From Deltaproteobacteria bacterium (GTDB lineage Bacteria > Desulfobacterota > GWC2-55-46 > DRQE01): DNA of 40,872 nucleotides. The translations under genes were made by a program, and so were the position numbers. Positions 16,152 to 25,338 of the stretch are shown one piece after another. The stretch covers positions 1 to 40,872 of the forward strand of contig JAJRSM010000019.1 in assembly GCA_024278765.1 (NCBI GenBank), given 5' to 3'. Numbering within the stretch: the stretch's first letter is position 1; each line of letters opens with the position of its first letter. Under the pieces are notes generated by a model. It was not told the DNA's origin, did not search any database, and saw only the letters and a list, made by a program, of their open reading frames with translations.

Positions 16152-17174
16152 ATGGGTATGGGAATTGCAAAGAGGGTTACTATCTGGACCGAGGGTGGCA
16201 GCTCTATAGGTATGGGACATATCGCCAGATGTATTAATCTCTCCCGCGCCCTTAAGGATGTCGGGATAGATTCAATGTATTACGTCAATAACGATCTGAC
16301 GACGATGGAGATCCTTAAGAAAAACGACCTGCCCTACCGGGTAGCACCGCTGGAAGATGTTCAGGGGCTCTTAGATGAAGATGAGCTTATTGTAATAGAT
16401 ACTAAAAAAGACCTGCCTGGGCAGGTTGAGCTCTTAAGATGCAGGGGGCGAAAGATTGTCTTGATCGATAACAATACCGCTGCCGTAGAGCAAGCAGATC
16501 TTACTATTATGCCATCGATCTACTTTGATGCTGAAAAAGACTATGTTAGCCCGAGCTCCAGAGGAGGAGCTGAGTATCTTATTATAGGTGATAGTTTTCG
16601 CGCCAAGAGAGAAGAGAGTTTGCGTCTAGGATTTTCTCTGCCTTTGCAGGTGCTGGTCTCTATGGGAGGGGCCGATCCAAATCATATTACAGAGAAGGTC
16701 GTTTCTGCTCTGGTTGGGATGGATCAGGTAGAGGTGGATATCGTAATCGGTAATGCATCAAAGCCGACAGAGAGTCTCTATGAACTGGAGCGTGCAGGGC
16801 ATACGAACGTCAGGTTTCACAAACACCTGACCGATCTTGCTCCGCTGATGACCAAGGCGCATGTGGCTTTTACGGCCCTGGGGACAACTATAAATGAGTT
16901 GGTCTTTATGGGAGTGCCACCGATAGTTATCTCTAATTACTTTGATGATTCGCAAGACCTCGGTAGGTTGAGAGGTCTTGAGGTCGGCATTGCAATGGAT
17001 CATCACAGCGATTGTTCTGCCGTGGATATAAGGGGCGCGGTCAAGGGCTTTGTCGATGACCACGCAGGGTGGGAGATGATGAACATGAATGCCGCAGCCT
17101 TGACCGACGGGATAGGTGCTGTTAGGATCGCAGCACTTATAGCAGACCTTGGTTGGCCTGGCAGGAAGGGGTAA
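16152..17174 (+). CDS. PseG/SpsG-type nucleotide-sugar hydrolase
   Basis: The 340-residue GT-B fold protein has the PseG hallmark GMGHIARCINLSRAL (residues 20-34), whose His is the catalytic base in characterised PseG. The second domain has QVLVSMGGADPNHITEKVV and ALGTTINELVFMGVPPIVIS. PseG removes UDP from UDP-2,4-diacetamido-trideoxyaltrose, freeing the sugar for the NeuB-type synthase. With the dehydratase, synthase and cytidylyltransferase it completes four recognisable steps. The exact substrate is uncertain because the usual PseC and PseH partners are absent. Confidence 0.82.
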   Translation: MGMGIAKRVTIWTEGGSSIGMGHIARCINLSRALKDVGIDSMYYVNNDLTTMEILKKNDLPYRVAPLEDVQGLLDEDELIVIDTKKDLPGQVELLRCRGRKIVLIDNNTAAVEQADLTIMPSIYFDAEKDYVSPSSRGGAEYLIIGDSFRAKREESLRLGFSLPLQVLVSMGGADPNHITEKVVSALVGMDQVEVDIVIGNASKPTESLYELERAGHTNVRFHKHLTDLAPLMTKAHVAFTALGTTINELVFMGVPPIVISNYFDDSQDLGRLRGLEVGIAMDHHSDCSAVDIRGAVKGFVDDHAGWEMMNMNAAALTDGIGAVRIAALIADLGWPGRKG

Positions 17175-17269
17175 GGTTTTTTTACAGGCTTTGACCGTTA
17201 AGTGGGATATGCCTTTGTTAAGGGGAATTATTTGAAGAACTTGAAGAGTATTTGTAGTAGTGCCGGGCT

Positions 17270-18508
17270 ATGAAGATTATAGTTGCAGGTGGTTATGATA
17301 CAAAAAACCTGGGCGATCACGCAATGCTTAAGGTCCTTCTTCGCGATCTTTCTGCGAAGGTTCCTGATCTTGAGACTGTTCTTTTGTCACGCCATCCTGA
17401 TAAAGCTTTTGATAAGGTCTACGGGGTTCATTCTATTCGTAACCTTGATTATGATACTAAAGAGGCCAGTCTTGGTCATTGGTTCAATGGGCTTAACTAC
17501 GGCGATGATACCGAGCATCTGCGCGTAATTCGCAAAGAGCTTGAGAGTGCCGACCTGCTTATAATAGGCGGGGGTAGGTTGCTGGTTGATATCTCTCTTG
17601 GCCTTTACCGGGGGCCTTTGCCTTATTATGCTTTGCTGGTTACGCTGGCCCGTTTTTTTAATTTGCCGGTTGTGATATTCGGTATGACGATTATCTCGGT
17701 CGATACAGATGCTGGACGTGAATTGATTAGATATATCGTCTCTAACTCGGATGCCGTTATGGTTAGGGAAGAATCATCACGGCGCGAGCTTGAGAGGCTG
17801 GGGCTTGGCTCAGAGCGTGTTCAGGTGTTGCCGGATCCTGCATTAGATCTTGAGTGTGGTGATAGAAAAGACAAGGGAATAGAGATACTCAGAGCCGAGG
17901 GTATAGGACTCAAAACTGGAAGGTGTGTTGCCCTATCGGTAAGGTCTATCGCGACTCTATGGGATGGTAGAGCAGAGCAGGCCGGTAGTAGTTTTATAGA
18001 GGCTTTGAGCAGGTTTGCGGATAATCTGGCAGAGGCACTCGATGTGGATATACTCTTTGTTGCTCAGCAAACCTACTGCGTCGACGAAAAATTCGAAGAC
18101 GACCGTCAGGTCGCCATTGCGGTTAAAGCGGGGATGGCGCGTAAAGACCTGGCGCATATTGTTAGAGGTGATTATGATGTTGATGAGACGCTTGCTTTGT
18201 ACCAGCTCTCTGAGATGCTGGTAGCTACTAGGCGTCATGCGATAGTCTTCGCACTTACTCAGGGGATCCCTGTGGTAGCCCTGAGCGGAGACCCTAATAT
18301 CGAAGGCTTTATGCAAAGCGTTGGCGGTGCAAGCGAGGTGATAAAGCTTGAAGATATGAATACCCCGGCAGCAACTGAAAAGATCAAGCAGGTCTGGGCC
18401 GAGCGCGAGCAGAGGGGCGTGGCAATAGCAAAGTATATATCCGAGCTTAGTAAGAGCGTCGGCGGTTACGGCGAGACCATGATTAACATTAGGGGTAGTA
18501 AGGTTTAA
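17270..18508 (+). CDS. Polysaccharide pyruvyltransferase family protein
   Basis: The 412-residue protein has the pyruvyltransferase (CsaB/WcaK) layout. The N-terminal GGYDTKNLGDHAMLKVLLRD includes the conserved N-x-GD. It continues with LLIIGGGRLLVDIS (about 97-110) and LPVVIFGMTIISVDTDAG. The C-terminal domain has LVATRRHAIVFALTQGIPVV with the family His. Such enzymes add ketal-linked pyruvate to sugars from phosphoenolpyruvate, giving an acidic group. Some members act in other glycan transfers, so the acceptor is unknown. It starts at ATG 17270 after a 95-base gap in which no clear promoter is seen. Confidence 0.8.
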   Translation: MKIIVAGGYDTKNLGDHAMLKVLLRDLSAKVPDLETVLLSRHPDKAFDKVYGVHSIRNLDYDTKEASLGHWFNGLNYGDDTEHLRVIRKELESADLLIIGGGRLLVDISLGLYRGPLPYYALLVTLARFFNLPVVIFGMTIISVDTDAGRELIRYIVSNSDAVMVREESSRRELERLGLGSERVQVLPDPALDLECGDRKDKGIEILRAEGIGLKTGRCVALSVRSIATLWDGRAEQAGSSFIEALSRFADNLAEALDVDILFVAQQTYCVDEKFEDDRQVAIAVKAGMARKDLAHIVRGDYDVDETLALYQLSEMLVATRRHAIVFALTQGIPVVALSGDPNIEGFMQSVGGASEVIKLEDMNTPAATEKIKQVWAEREQRGVAIAKYISELSKSVGGYGETMINIRGSKV

Positions 18509-18584
18509 TTATATTACGGGTTGTTTGATCTAGCTGGTTTAGAAAGAAACAAGTTTTGTTATTGTTATAAAGCGGAGGGTCTGG

Positions 18585-19511
18585 ATGGCAGGTAGTGAGT
18601 CTGGTTTGAAGGTCAAGGACTGGAACGGCCATAGCGGCAGGGTTTTGGATACCGTTGGTGGCATTGATGTTATAGAGTGCACGGGCTGCGGTTTTAAGCA
18701 TATCGTACCGATACCGAGTGATGAGAAACTTAAGAGCTATTACGCAGAGGGCTTTGTGCAGGAACGTCCGCTGTATATTGAAAAACTCGAAGAAGACCTG
18801 GAGTGGTGGAATACCGTCTATGATGACCGTTACGGATTTTTAGAAGGACGTCTTCCAGAAGGTCGCAGGCGTGTCCTTGATATAGGTTGCGGTCTGGGGC
18901 ATTTTTTAAATAGAGGGAGCGAGCGAGGGTGGCAGACGCTTGGCATAGAGCCGTCGCGTCAATCATCGGCGCATGCGCAGAGTCTGGGGCTGGAGGTAGA
19001 GAATACTACATTCGATGCATTCGATTTAAAAGGCGAGCTCCTGGATGCGATTCATTTTTCTGAAGTATTAGAGCATATCGCCGATCCAGTCTGTTTTCTG
19101 GATAAGACAAAAGGTCTGCTAGCCGCTGACGGGGTGATCTGCGCGGTAGTTCCCAATGATTACAGCCCGGTGCAGAAAGTACTTAGAGAAAAAAAAGACT
19201 TCAAGCCCTACTGGGTCTCACCGAGCCAGCATATTAATTATTTCAGCTTTGACTCGTTGGCGGCACTGCTGGATAGGTCTGGCTTCAAGGTGATTGAAAA
19301 GACAGCTATGTTCCCTATGGGTTTTTTCCTTTTAATGGGTGACGATTACGTCTCGGACGGCCCGCTTGGCAGGCAGTGTCACGCAAAGAGAAAGTCTCTG
19401 GATATTATGCTTAGTGAGCCGGGGCTGGCTGATTTTAAAAAAGAGATGTACCTGTTGATGGCTCGCCATTCTATAGGGCGTGAGATGGTCGTCTATGCCG
19501 AGAAGAAGTAG
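18585..19511 (+). CDS. Class I SAM-dependent methyltransferase with a partial zinc-ribbon N-terminus
   Basis: The 308-residue protein has SAM motif RVLDIGCGLGHFLNRG (about residues 97-112) and acidic loop GIEPSRQSS. The post-motif ILEVLEH-type segment reads FSEVLEHIADPVCFLDK, followed by the common HINYFSFDSLAALLDRSGF. The first 60 residues look like the zinc-binding leader of sugar methyltransferases, but only one CxxC pair (C32, C35) remains. A full four-Cys site is therefore not formed within the protein. It probably methylates a sugar or a sugar-linked group. The ribosome-binding site is GGAGGG before ATG 18585. Confidence 0.82.
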   Translation: MAGSESGLKVKDWNGHSGRVLDTVGGIDVIECTGCGFKHIVPIPSDEKLKSYYAEGFVQERPLYIEKLEEDLEWWNTVYDDRYGFLEGRLPEGRRRVLDIGCGLGHFLNRGSERGWQTLGIEPSRQSSAHAQSLGLEVENTTFDAFDLKGELLDAIHFSEVLEHIADPVCFLDKTKGLLAADGVICAVVPNDYSPVQKVLREKKDFKPYWVSPSQHINYFSFDSLAALLDRSGFKVIEKTAMFPMGFFLLMGDDYVSDGPLGRQCHAKRKSLDIMLSEPGLADFKKEMYLLMARHSIGREMVVYAEKK

Positions 19512-19556
19512 TACCTATAATTATCTGCTGCGACTCTGCAATGGCACGGAGGGTTT

Positions 19557-20762
19557 TTGAAGAGAGATTGTTTTTTTTGCGATATTGAGGTCGAAGGTTT
19601 TACGACTCAGCGCTGGGAGCTTCCCGGTCTAGGCGCGGCTGAGATTGGTTTTGGCATTTGTCCCGGCTGCGGCATGGTTTTGCAGACTCAGTCGGCTACG
19701 CCAGAAGATGTCGTAAGGTATTATAACGAGACCGCTGTCTATAATAACCCGGGCAGGGATGGTCAGCCGACTAAGGGTAAGATAGATGGTGTGGCAAACC
19801 AGTTGCGTCTTATTAGAGATACCTGTGGCGAAGCGGCGCAGTCTGTTTTTCAGGTGGGATGTTCTGACGGTTATACGTTATCAAAGATGCGGGAGGCGGG
19901 GGCAAGCAGTGTCACAGGGCTTGATCCGGGCGTGGCAGCAAACAAACTTGCCGCCTCTTTGTATGGAGTGCAGACAATAGTCAGCACCTTTGAGGGTTTT
20001 GAGACTAGTGCTAAATATGACCTCATTATTATGACGCATATTCTGGAGCATCTTTTTGATCCCTTGCAGGCCGTGCGAAAGGCCGCGTCAATGCAGTCAT
20101 CCGGGCAGGCTGGCGGGCAGGCCGGCGGCGGCTGGCTTTTACTGGAAGTACCCCTGCTTGAACGCGCGGAGGCATTACCTCCGGGATATTTTACTTTTGA
20201 GCATCTTAATTATTTCTCTGAATCTACCGTGCTTAGGCTTTTGCGCGAGGCCGGTTATAAGGCGCATGCTACCGAGAAGATCTTTGAGTTTTGTGACTAC
20301 CCTGCGATAGCCGTTGTTGCAAGGAAGGAAAAATCAGAGGCCTGCGAACTGCCCTCTGATTATGCCAGTGATTATAAACGTGCACGGGTGATCATTACGG
20401 ATTATCTTGATAGAGATAGTGCTGCTTTTCAGGTGGTTGAGCAGCGCATAAAGAGGTCGATTGTCCCCGCTGCAGAGGTTTATATCTGGGGTGCCGGTGT
20501 GCACACGGCGCAGTTATTTGCCAATACAGATATAAAAGAATATTTAGATATAAAAGGGCTTTTGGATTCAAGCAAGTCACGCTGGGGTAAGCAGGTAGGG
20601 GGTTTTATCTGCTTTGAGCCCGCTCAGCTCGGCCTTGGTGCGAAAGATACTATCATTATTTCATCCTTTGCTTCGGAGGCCGAGATATACGATGCGCTAC
20701 GGCCGCTGAGAGATCGCGGTGTGAAAGTGGTAAGGCTTTACGCCAAAGAAGACGTGGCTTGA
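19557..20762 (+). CDS. Three-domain sugar C-methyltransferase-like protein
   Basis: The 401-residue protein has a four-Cys zinc domain (C5xxC8 and C35xxC38), a SAM domain (SVFQVGCSDGYTLSKM, LIIMTHILEHLFDPLQ, TFEHLNYFSESTVLRLLREA) and a C-terminal Rossmann-like domain beginning VYIWGAGVHTAQLFANTD. This order is that of NDP-hexose C-methyltransferases such as the TylCIII group, which add a methyl branch next to a keto group. Start is TTG at 19557 with ACGGAGGG just upstream. Residues about 182-193 are a Gly/Gln-rich in-frame repeat in the methyltransferase domain. The gene at 26304 has the same architecture. Confidence 0.82.
   Translation: MKRDCFFCDIEVEGFTTQRWELPGLGAAEIGFGICPGCGMVLQTQSATPEDVVRYYNETAVYNNPGRDGQPTKGKIDGVANQLRLIRDTCGEAAQSVFQVGCSDGYTLSKMREAGASSVTGLDPGVAANKLAASLYGVQTIVSTFEGFETSAKYDLIIMTHILEHLFDPLQAVRKAASMQSSGQAGGQAGGGWLLLEVPLLERAEALPPGYFTFEHLNYFSESTVLRLLREAGYKAHATEKIFEFCDYPAIAVVARKEKSEACELPSDYASDYKRARVIITDYLDRDSAAFQVVEQRIKRSIVPAAEVYIWGAGVHTAQLFANTDIKEYLDIKGLLDSSKSRWGKQVGGFICFEPAQLGLGAKDTIIISSFASEAEIYDALRPLRDRGVKVVRLYAKEDVA
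20103..20126 (+). repeat. In-frame tandem repeat in the methyltransferase gene (12 bp x 2)
   Basis: GGGCAGGCTGGC is followed by GGGCAGGCCGGC with one transition between copies. It encodes the Gly-Gln-Ala-Gly repeat in a surface-loop position before the strand WLLLEVPLL. Confidence 0.7.
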
Positions 20763-20818
20763 CGATATATACCTGATCTTAAACTCTAGAATTTTTTTTA
20801 AACAGGCGGCTTTTTTTC

Positions 20819-22030
20819 TTGGAGTATTTTATTATTATAGGTGGTAGTACATCGCAGGTGCCCTTTGTCAGGGCTGCTCAGTCGTTGGGGTATTCTGTTG
20901 TCGTTTTTGACCGATACGCTGATTGTCCGTCGGCTGCATTGGCCGATAAGTTCTTCGCCCTTAGTACTCATGACTCTGAAGGAATTGAAAAGCTCTGCGA
21001 TAGCCTTAAAGAAGAAGCAGGTTTGGCCGGTATCATGACCTATAGCTCTGATAAAGAGCCGTTGTTGATAGTCGCGCGTCTGACGGCGAAGTACGGTCTG
21101 CCGTCTTTCTCGACTGAGGCAGTCGAGTGCTGCCTGGATAAAGATAAGATGATGAGTCTTTTTAAGGGGATTGTTCCAACGACCAAGTCTTTTGCCTTTG
21201 CAAAGCTAGATTCTGCGGCCCGTACGTTAGAGGATTTTTCTTACCCTGTTATTGTAAAGCCCTCTAAGGGGACACAGGGTTCTCTGGGCGTATCGTTTGT
21301 CCGGGGGCAGGCGCAGTTAAAGGATGCCTTTGCTGTTGCAAAGAGTTGTTCTCTGGACTCGGTCGTTATAATCGAAGAGTTTTGTGAGGGCCGCCAGTTT
21401 AGTCTGGACGGCGTGGTCGTAAATGGCGAACCGAGTATATTGTCTGTCTCTGAGAAGTTTACGCTTGGCAAGTGTGGTGGTTTTGTCATAAGTGGTTTTG
21501 CTGCTGGCAAGCCTTTGTCCTGTGATACCGAGTTGATATATAATAGACAGGTTATGGAAGATGCCGCAATAAAGGCCGCAGCGGCATTAAAGATCGACAA
21601 TTCTTTTTTCAATCTCGATCTGATACTGAACCAAGATGGCCCTGTCGTGATCGAATGCGGTTTGTTTTTGGATGCAAAGGTAGACAGGTTACTGAGTTTT
21701 GCAGGCGTAGATGTCTACGGACTCTTTTGTTCTATTGCAACCGGCGGGGCAATCGACAGGGCAGCAGGCAACGTTAACCGATTATTAGACTCTGCTGTGG
21801 CACTGGTATTCTTTTTCGCGGATAAGTCTGGAACTCTAGAGATAGAAGAAACTCGCAGCGACCAAGAAGTTTATAAAGTCGAGTGGGAAATGCGTAGCGG
21901 TGATAGTGTAAGGCCGCCCAAGTCTATCTCGGATACCCTTGGTTGGGTTATCGCCAGGGGGGCGGACCAGAGAGAGGCCTACGCTAAAGCCCAAGGTATA
22001 GCTGAGGGCTTGGCATTTAAGGTGGTTTGA
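20819..22030 (+). CDS. ATP-grasp ligase-like protein 1, with altered metal motif
   Basis: The 403-residue protein has a Rossmann-like pre-domain (IIIGGSTSQVPFVRAAQSLG) and an ATP-grasp core with glycine-rich lid VIVKPSKGTQGSLGVSFV and VVIIEEFCEGRQFSLDGVVV. ATP-grasp enzymes join a carboxylate to an amine or thiol through an acyl-phosphate. The Mg-binding strand normally read E-x-x-x-R-x-x-G is VVIECGLFLDAKVDRLL here: Glu is kept, but Arg and Gly are not. It may be slow, non-catalytic or use different chemistry. Start is TTG at 20819 with a weak AGGCGG. It lies next to a second ATP-grasp gene, four bases downstream. Confidence 0.78.
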   Translation: MEYFIIIGGSTSQVPFVRAAQSLGYSVVVFDRYADCPSAALADKFFALSTHDSEGIEKLCDSLKEEAGLAGIMTYSSDKEPLLIVARLTAKYGLPSFSTEAVECCLDKDKMMSLFKGIVPTTKSFAFAKLDSAARTLEDFSYPVIVKPSKGTQGSLGVSFVRGQAQLKDAFAVAKSCSLDSVVIIEEFCEGRQFSLDGVVVNGEPSILSVSEKFTLGKCGGFVISGFAAGKPLSCDTELIYNRQVMEDAAIKAAAALKIDNSFFNLDLILNQDGPVVIECGLFLDAKVDRLLSFAGVDVYGLFCSIATGGAIDRAAGNVNRLLDSAVALVFFFADKSGTLEIEETRSDQEVYKVEWEMRSGDSVRPPKSISDTLGWVIARGADQREAYAKAQGIAEGLAFKVV

Positions 22031-22034
22031 TATT

Positions 22035-23228
22035 ATGAAAGAGAAGAGTGTAGTTTTAATCGGTGGTGGTGTCCAAGAGGTAGAGGCCGTACGCATCGCA
22101 AAAAAAGCAGGTTATCGGGTGATCGTTCTGGACCGTAACTCAGAGGCTCCGTGCTTTGAGCTGGCAGATAAAACGGCTGTAATTAACGGAACAAACCAAG
22201 AGGGCCTGAGCGATTTTGTGATAAGCAATAAAGATCAGGAGAATATCGTCGCTGTCTTTACACTCACCGAGCTTGTTGAGAGCGTGGCCTTTGTGAGTAA
22301 CGCCGCCGGCCTGCCGGGTGCATCTACAAAGAGTGCGCAAATATGTCAGGACAAGGCTCGTTTTAAAAAAGCCATGATCAAAGACTTAGTACCAACGCCT
22401 GCGGGTTTTATATTGGAGACTTATGAAGAGGCTATCCCGGCCTTAGAGGATCTGGGTGGCGCGGCCTTTATCAAGCCTGTAGTTGGCTTTGGTGGTAAAG
22501 GCGGTAGGCGAATAGAAAAACAGTCGCAGTTGGAAGATTACTTTAAGGACTATGATGATGGGCCTCTGCTTATGGAGGAGCTCACCCTTGGTACGATGCA
22601 TGACGTAAATGCTGTCTTTGATGCTGACGGTATTTTTCATTTGCTTGGCTGTTTTGACAGGTTTTTCAGTAAAGACTATCCTGTTGAGATCGGAGCTCGG
22701 TATCCGAGTCTTTTGCATGCTTCTTTGCAGAGCAGACTCGGTGAGGTTACGGAGCAGGCAGCGCGAGCAGTGGGGATAACGAGCGGGCCGGTAAAGGCCG
22801 ATCTCGTGATGACGGGCCAAGAGGTAAAGATTCTTGAGATGGCACCGAGGCTGCACGGGCCAAAGGGGACATTGTTTCTCTCTCAGATGGCAAGCGGGGT
22901 GAGCCATCTTGAGACTATGCTCAAAGTGCTTACAGGGGATCTGACAGAAGGTGATTTAGTTATAGAGCCGCAGCGTTCTGCGGCCTATCAGGCATTGCTC
23001 TCAACACCCGGTCGTATTAAAGAGGTAAATGGCATTGGAAAAGCCGAGGCACTGGAGGCAGTAGAGAAGGTTATGCTGCTAAAAGGTGTTGGCGATCTCG
23101 TGCCGGAGCACCGTGATTCACGAGGTGTGCCGTGTTACGTCTTTGCAACAGGTGCTACAGATGGTCAGGCCCGGGCCGTGACAGAAGATGCGTTGTCGTT
23201 AATTGATTTTGTGATACGAGATATCTGA
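22035..23228 (+). CDS. ATP-grasp ligase-like protein 2
   Basis: The 397-residue protein has the leader SVVLIGGGVQEVEAVRIAKK, the glycine-rich lid AAFIKPVVGFGGKGGRRI and the metal strand VKILEMAPRLHGPKGTLFLS with Glu and Arg intact. It is a carboxylate-amine ligase candidate of the CarB/PurK-like group, probably forming an amide on an amino sugar or a small acid. It starts at ATG 22035, four bases after ATP-grasp 1, so the two may form a pair. The substrate cannot be read from sequence. Confidence 0.8.
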   Translation: MKEKSVVLIGGGVQEVEAVRIAKKAGYRVIVLDRNSEAPCFELADKTAVINGTNQEGLSDFVISNKDQENIVAVFTLTELVESVAFVSNAAGLPGASTKSAQICQDKARFKKAMIKDLVPTPAGFILETYEEAIPALEDLGGAAFIKPVVGFGGKGGRRIEKQSQLEDYFKDYDDGPLLMEELTLGTMHDVNAVFDADGIFHLLGCFDRFFSKDYPVEIGARYPSLLHASLQSRLGEVTEQAARAVGITSGPVKADLVMTGQEVKILEMAPRLHGPKGTLFLSQMASGVSHLETMLKVLTGDLTEGDLVIEPQRSAAYQALLSTPGRIKEVNGIGKAEALEAVEKVMLLKGVGDLVPEHRDSRGVPCYVFATGATDGQARAVTEDALSLIDFVIRDI

Positions 23229-23281
23229 TATTGTTCTGGTTAATATTGCCAGACGCTGACCTGTAAAAGGAGAATATACAA

Positions 23282-24454
23282 GTGAACTTTAATATTAATA
23301 TGCCGGTAAAGGTTCTGTTCGGTTCAGGTAGAGTCGTCGAGTTTGGTAAAGAGGTTACAGGACTTGGTCGTAAGGTCTTTCTGGTTACTATGCGCGAGAT
23401 ACTCGAGCTTGGTCTTTTGGATAAAGCTATTGCTTCGTTAAAAGCGGCGGGTTTTGAGTATGAAATCTTCTCGGATGTCTTGCCTGATCCGAAGTCTGGG
23501 GATATAGACTGTGCGGTAGAGAGGTTGCGCAGCTCTGGTTGTGACGTTATTGCAGGTATTGGTGGCGGCAGTGCGATTGACTTTGCAAAGGCACTTGCCA
23601 TCTGCTACGCCCATCCTCTGGATGTCTGGTCTTATGTGAATCTCTCTAATAGGCCGCCGGCACCGATTGACGCAAGTAAAGTGTTGCCGATTATCGCTTT
23701 ACCAACGACTTCAGGGACGGGCTCCGAGGTGACTCCGTACTCGGTCGTGACCAATACCGAGACCGTGCAGAAGGGGACTATAAAAGAGACTTCGATCTTT
23801 CCTAAGGTTGCGATTATAGATCCTGAACTGACTTTGACCCTTCCGCCAGAGCTTACTGCTATTATAGGTGTCGATGCTCTAGCGCACGCCGTAGAGTCTT
23901 ATTTTAATGTGCCTAACAGAACGCCTTATTCCGATATAGTCGTTGAGCAGTCGGTTGGTTGTATTGCTAAGTATCTTAAGCGTGCTTTTGATGACGGCGG
24001 TGATCTGGAGGCTAGAGTAGGTATGGCCTGGGGCAGTGCTCTGGCAGGTGTCGCGATCTCTCAGGCCGGTACGACAGTTGTTCATGCCCTTGCGCAACCT
24101 CTGGGTGCTCGCATGGGGCTTTCCCATGGTGTTTCCGTATCTATATTTTTTCTTGAGGTCCTGCGCCGGACGCTACCCGCTGAAAGCGCACGTTTTGCCC
24201 GTTTTGCTCGTATGCTCGGTGTCGATGATGCTGAAGCTAGCGAGCTTACTTTGGCAGGCAAGGGAATAGACGCGCTTTCTGAGTTATTGGCCGAGGTGAA
24301 GATGCCACCAAAGTTATCTGATTACGATGCCAAGCCTGAGCTTATTGATGAGCTTGCCTGTGACGTTGCTACTTATATGTCCAGACCTCTTAAGCAACAT
24401 CCAAAGGTCTTTACCGAGGATGAGCTGCGCGAAATAGTAAAGGCCTGTTTTTAA
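23282..24454 (+). CDS. Iron-containing alcohol dehydrogenase (group III)
   Basis: This is a 390-residue Fe-ADH. The NAD-binding motif is GIGGGSAIDFAKALA (about residues 93-107), followed by the signature LPTTSGTGSEVTPYSVVTN. The four metal ligands are visible: Asp and His in DALAHAVES, His in VVHALAQPLG and His in LSHGVSVSIF. These enzymes interconvert aldehydes and primary alcohols with NAD(H). Directly upstream of a split transketolase, it may reduce or oxidise the carbonyl of a C2-unit donor or acceptor. Start is GTG at 23282 with AAGGAG at good spacing. Confidence 0.9.
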   Translation: MNFNINMPVKVLFGSGRVVEFGKEVTGLGRKVFLVTMREILELGLLDKAIASLKAAGFEYEIFSDVLPDPKSGDIDCAVERLRSSGCDVIAGIGGGSAIDFAKALAICYAHPLDVWSYVNLSNRPPAPIDASKVLPIIALPTTSGTGSEVTPYSVVTNTETVQKGTIKETSIFPKVAIIDPELTLTLPPELTAIIGVDALAHAVESYFNVPNRTPYSDIVVEQSVGCIAKYLKRAFDDGGDLEARVGMAWGSALAGVAISQAGTTVVHALAQPLGARMGLSHGVSVSIFFLEVLRRTLPAESARFARFARMLGVDDAEASELTLAGKGIDALSELLAEVKMPPKLSDYDAKPELIDELACDVATYMSRPLKQHPKVFTEDELREIVKACF

Positions 24455-24473
24455 AATAACCATGGAGTTTGTG

Positions 24474-25337
24474 ATGAATAATATTTTAGAGGCAGAAAGA
24501 ATTACCACTGCTGAGATTAAGGAGCTTAGGCAGAAGGCCTACGGGGCTCGTGCGCGTGTTTTGCAGATGGTCTACGACGGGGGTTCGGGTCACTGCGGAG
24601 GATCGTTATCGATTATTGATATTTTGTCTGTACTTTATTTTCGTGAGATGAAGTACAGACCTGATGACACGGAGTGGGCCGGTAGAGACAGGTTTGTTTT
24701 ATCTAAAGGGCATGCCTGCCCGGCCCTTTATGCCGTCCTCGCTATGAGCGGCGTAATAGAAGAGCGCGAACTTAAGGGGTTTCGCAGTGCCGGAAGCATG
24801 CTGCAAGGCCATCCCGAGTTTGGCACTCCGGGTGTAGAGGCCGTTGGCGGTTCTCTGGGCCAAGGTTTTTCAACGGCCCTTGGTATGGCACTAGGTGCTA
24901 GGCTTTCTAAAGGAGCGCAGCGAATCTTCACGGCAGTAGGAGACGGAGAGATTCAGGAGGGTATGGTCTGGGAGACGGCTATGGCAGCGGGGCACTTCGG
25001 GTTAGATAATTTTACTTGTTTTTTGGACCGGAATAAACTTCAGGGCGACGGTAAAACCGAAGACCTTATGATGGTCGAACCACTAAGGGATAAGTGGCTC
25101 GCCTTTAACTGGGAGGTCCGTGAGATAGACGGTCATGATATCTCTGAGATCGTCGCGGCCATCGAGTGGGCCAGAACCGTAAAGGGGCGACCACAGATGA
25201 TAATTGCTAATACCGTTAAGGGAAAAGGGGTTTCATTTATGGAAAATGTCGCTGCGTGGCACGGAACCGCCCCGCCGACAGATGATGAATTAGTGCAGGC
25301 CCTTGCTGAACTCAATGCCGTTTCGGAGGGCTGCTGA
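24474..25337 (+). CDS. Split transketolase, N-terminal (TPP-binding) subunit, copy 1
   Basis: The thiamine-diphosphate site is intact: GDGEIQEGMVWE followed 22 residues later by DRNKLQ, the GDG...N motif. SGHCGGSLSIIDILS and LSKGHACPALYAVLA are transketolase hallmarks. The track starts at 24462, but GGAG at 24464-24467 better serves ATG 24474, giving 287 residues. It needs the partner subunit encoded one base downstream. A split, cluster-borne transketolase usually transfers a two-carbon ketol unit in secondary or cell-surface sugar synthesis rather than in central metabolism. Confidence 0.9.
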   Translation: MNNILEAERITTAEIKELRQKAYGARARVLQMVYDGGSGHCGGSLSIIDILSVLYFREMKYRPDDTEWAGRDRFVLSKGHACPALYAVLAMSGVIEERELKGFRSAGSMLQGHPEFGTPGVEAVGGSLGQGFSTALGMALGARLSKGAQRIFTAVGDGEIQEGMVWETAMAAGHFGLDNFTCFLDRNKLQGDGKTEDLMMVEPLRDKWLAFNWEVREIDGHDISEIVAAIEWARTVKGRPQMIIANTVKGKGVSFMENVAAWHGTAPPTDDELVQALAELNAVSEGC

Positions 25338-25338
25338 G

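Noticed and set aside
19542-19557. TGGCAC before the methyltransferase gene as a second sigma-54 promoter.
   Set aside because: The -12 GC element is missing at the required distance.
25303-25338. Upstream start for the transketolase C-terminal subunit.
   Set aside because: It overlaps the partner gene by 35 bases; ATG 25339 has CGGAGGG and the expected one-base gap.
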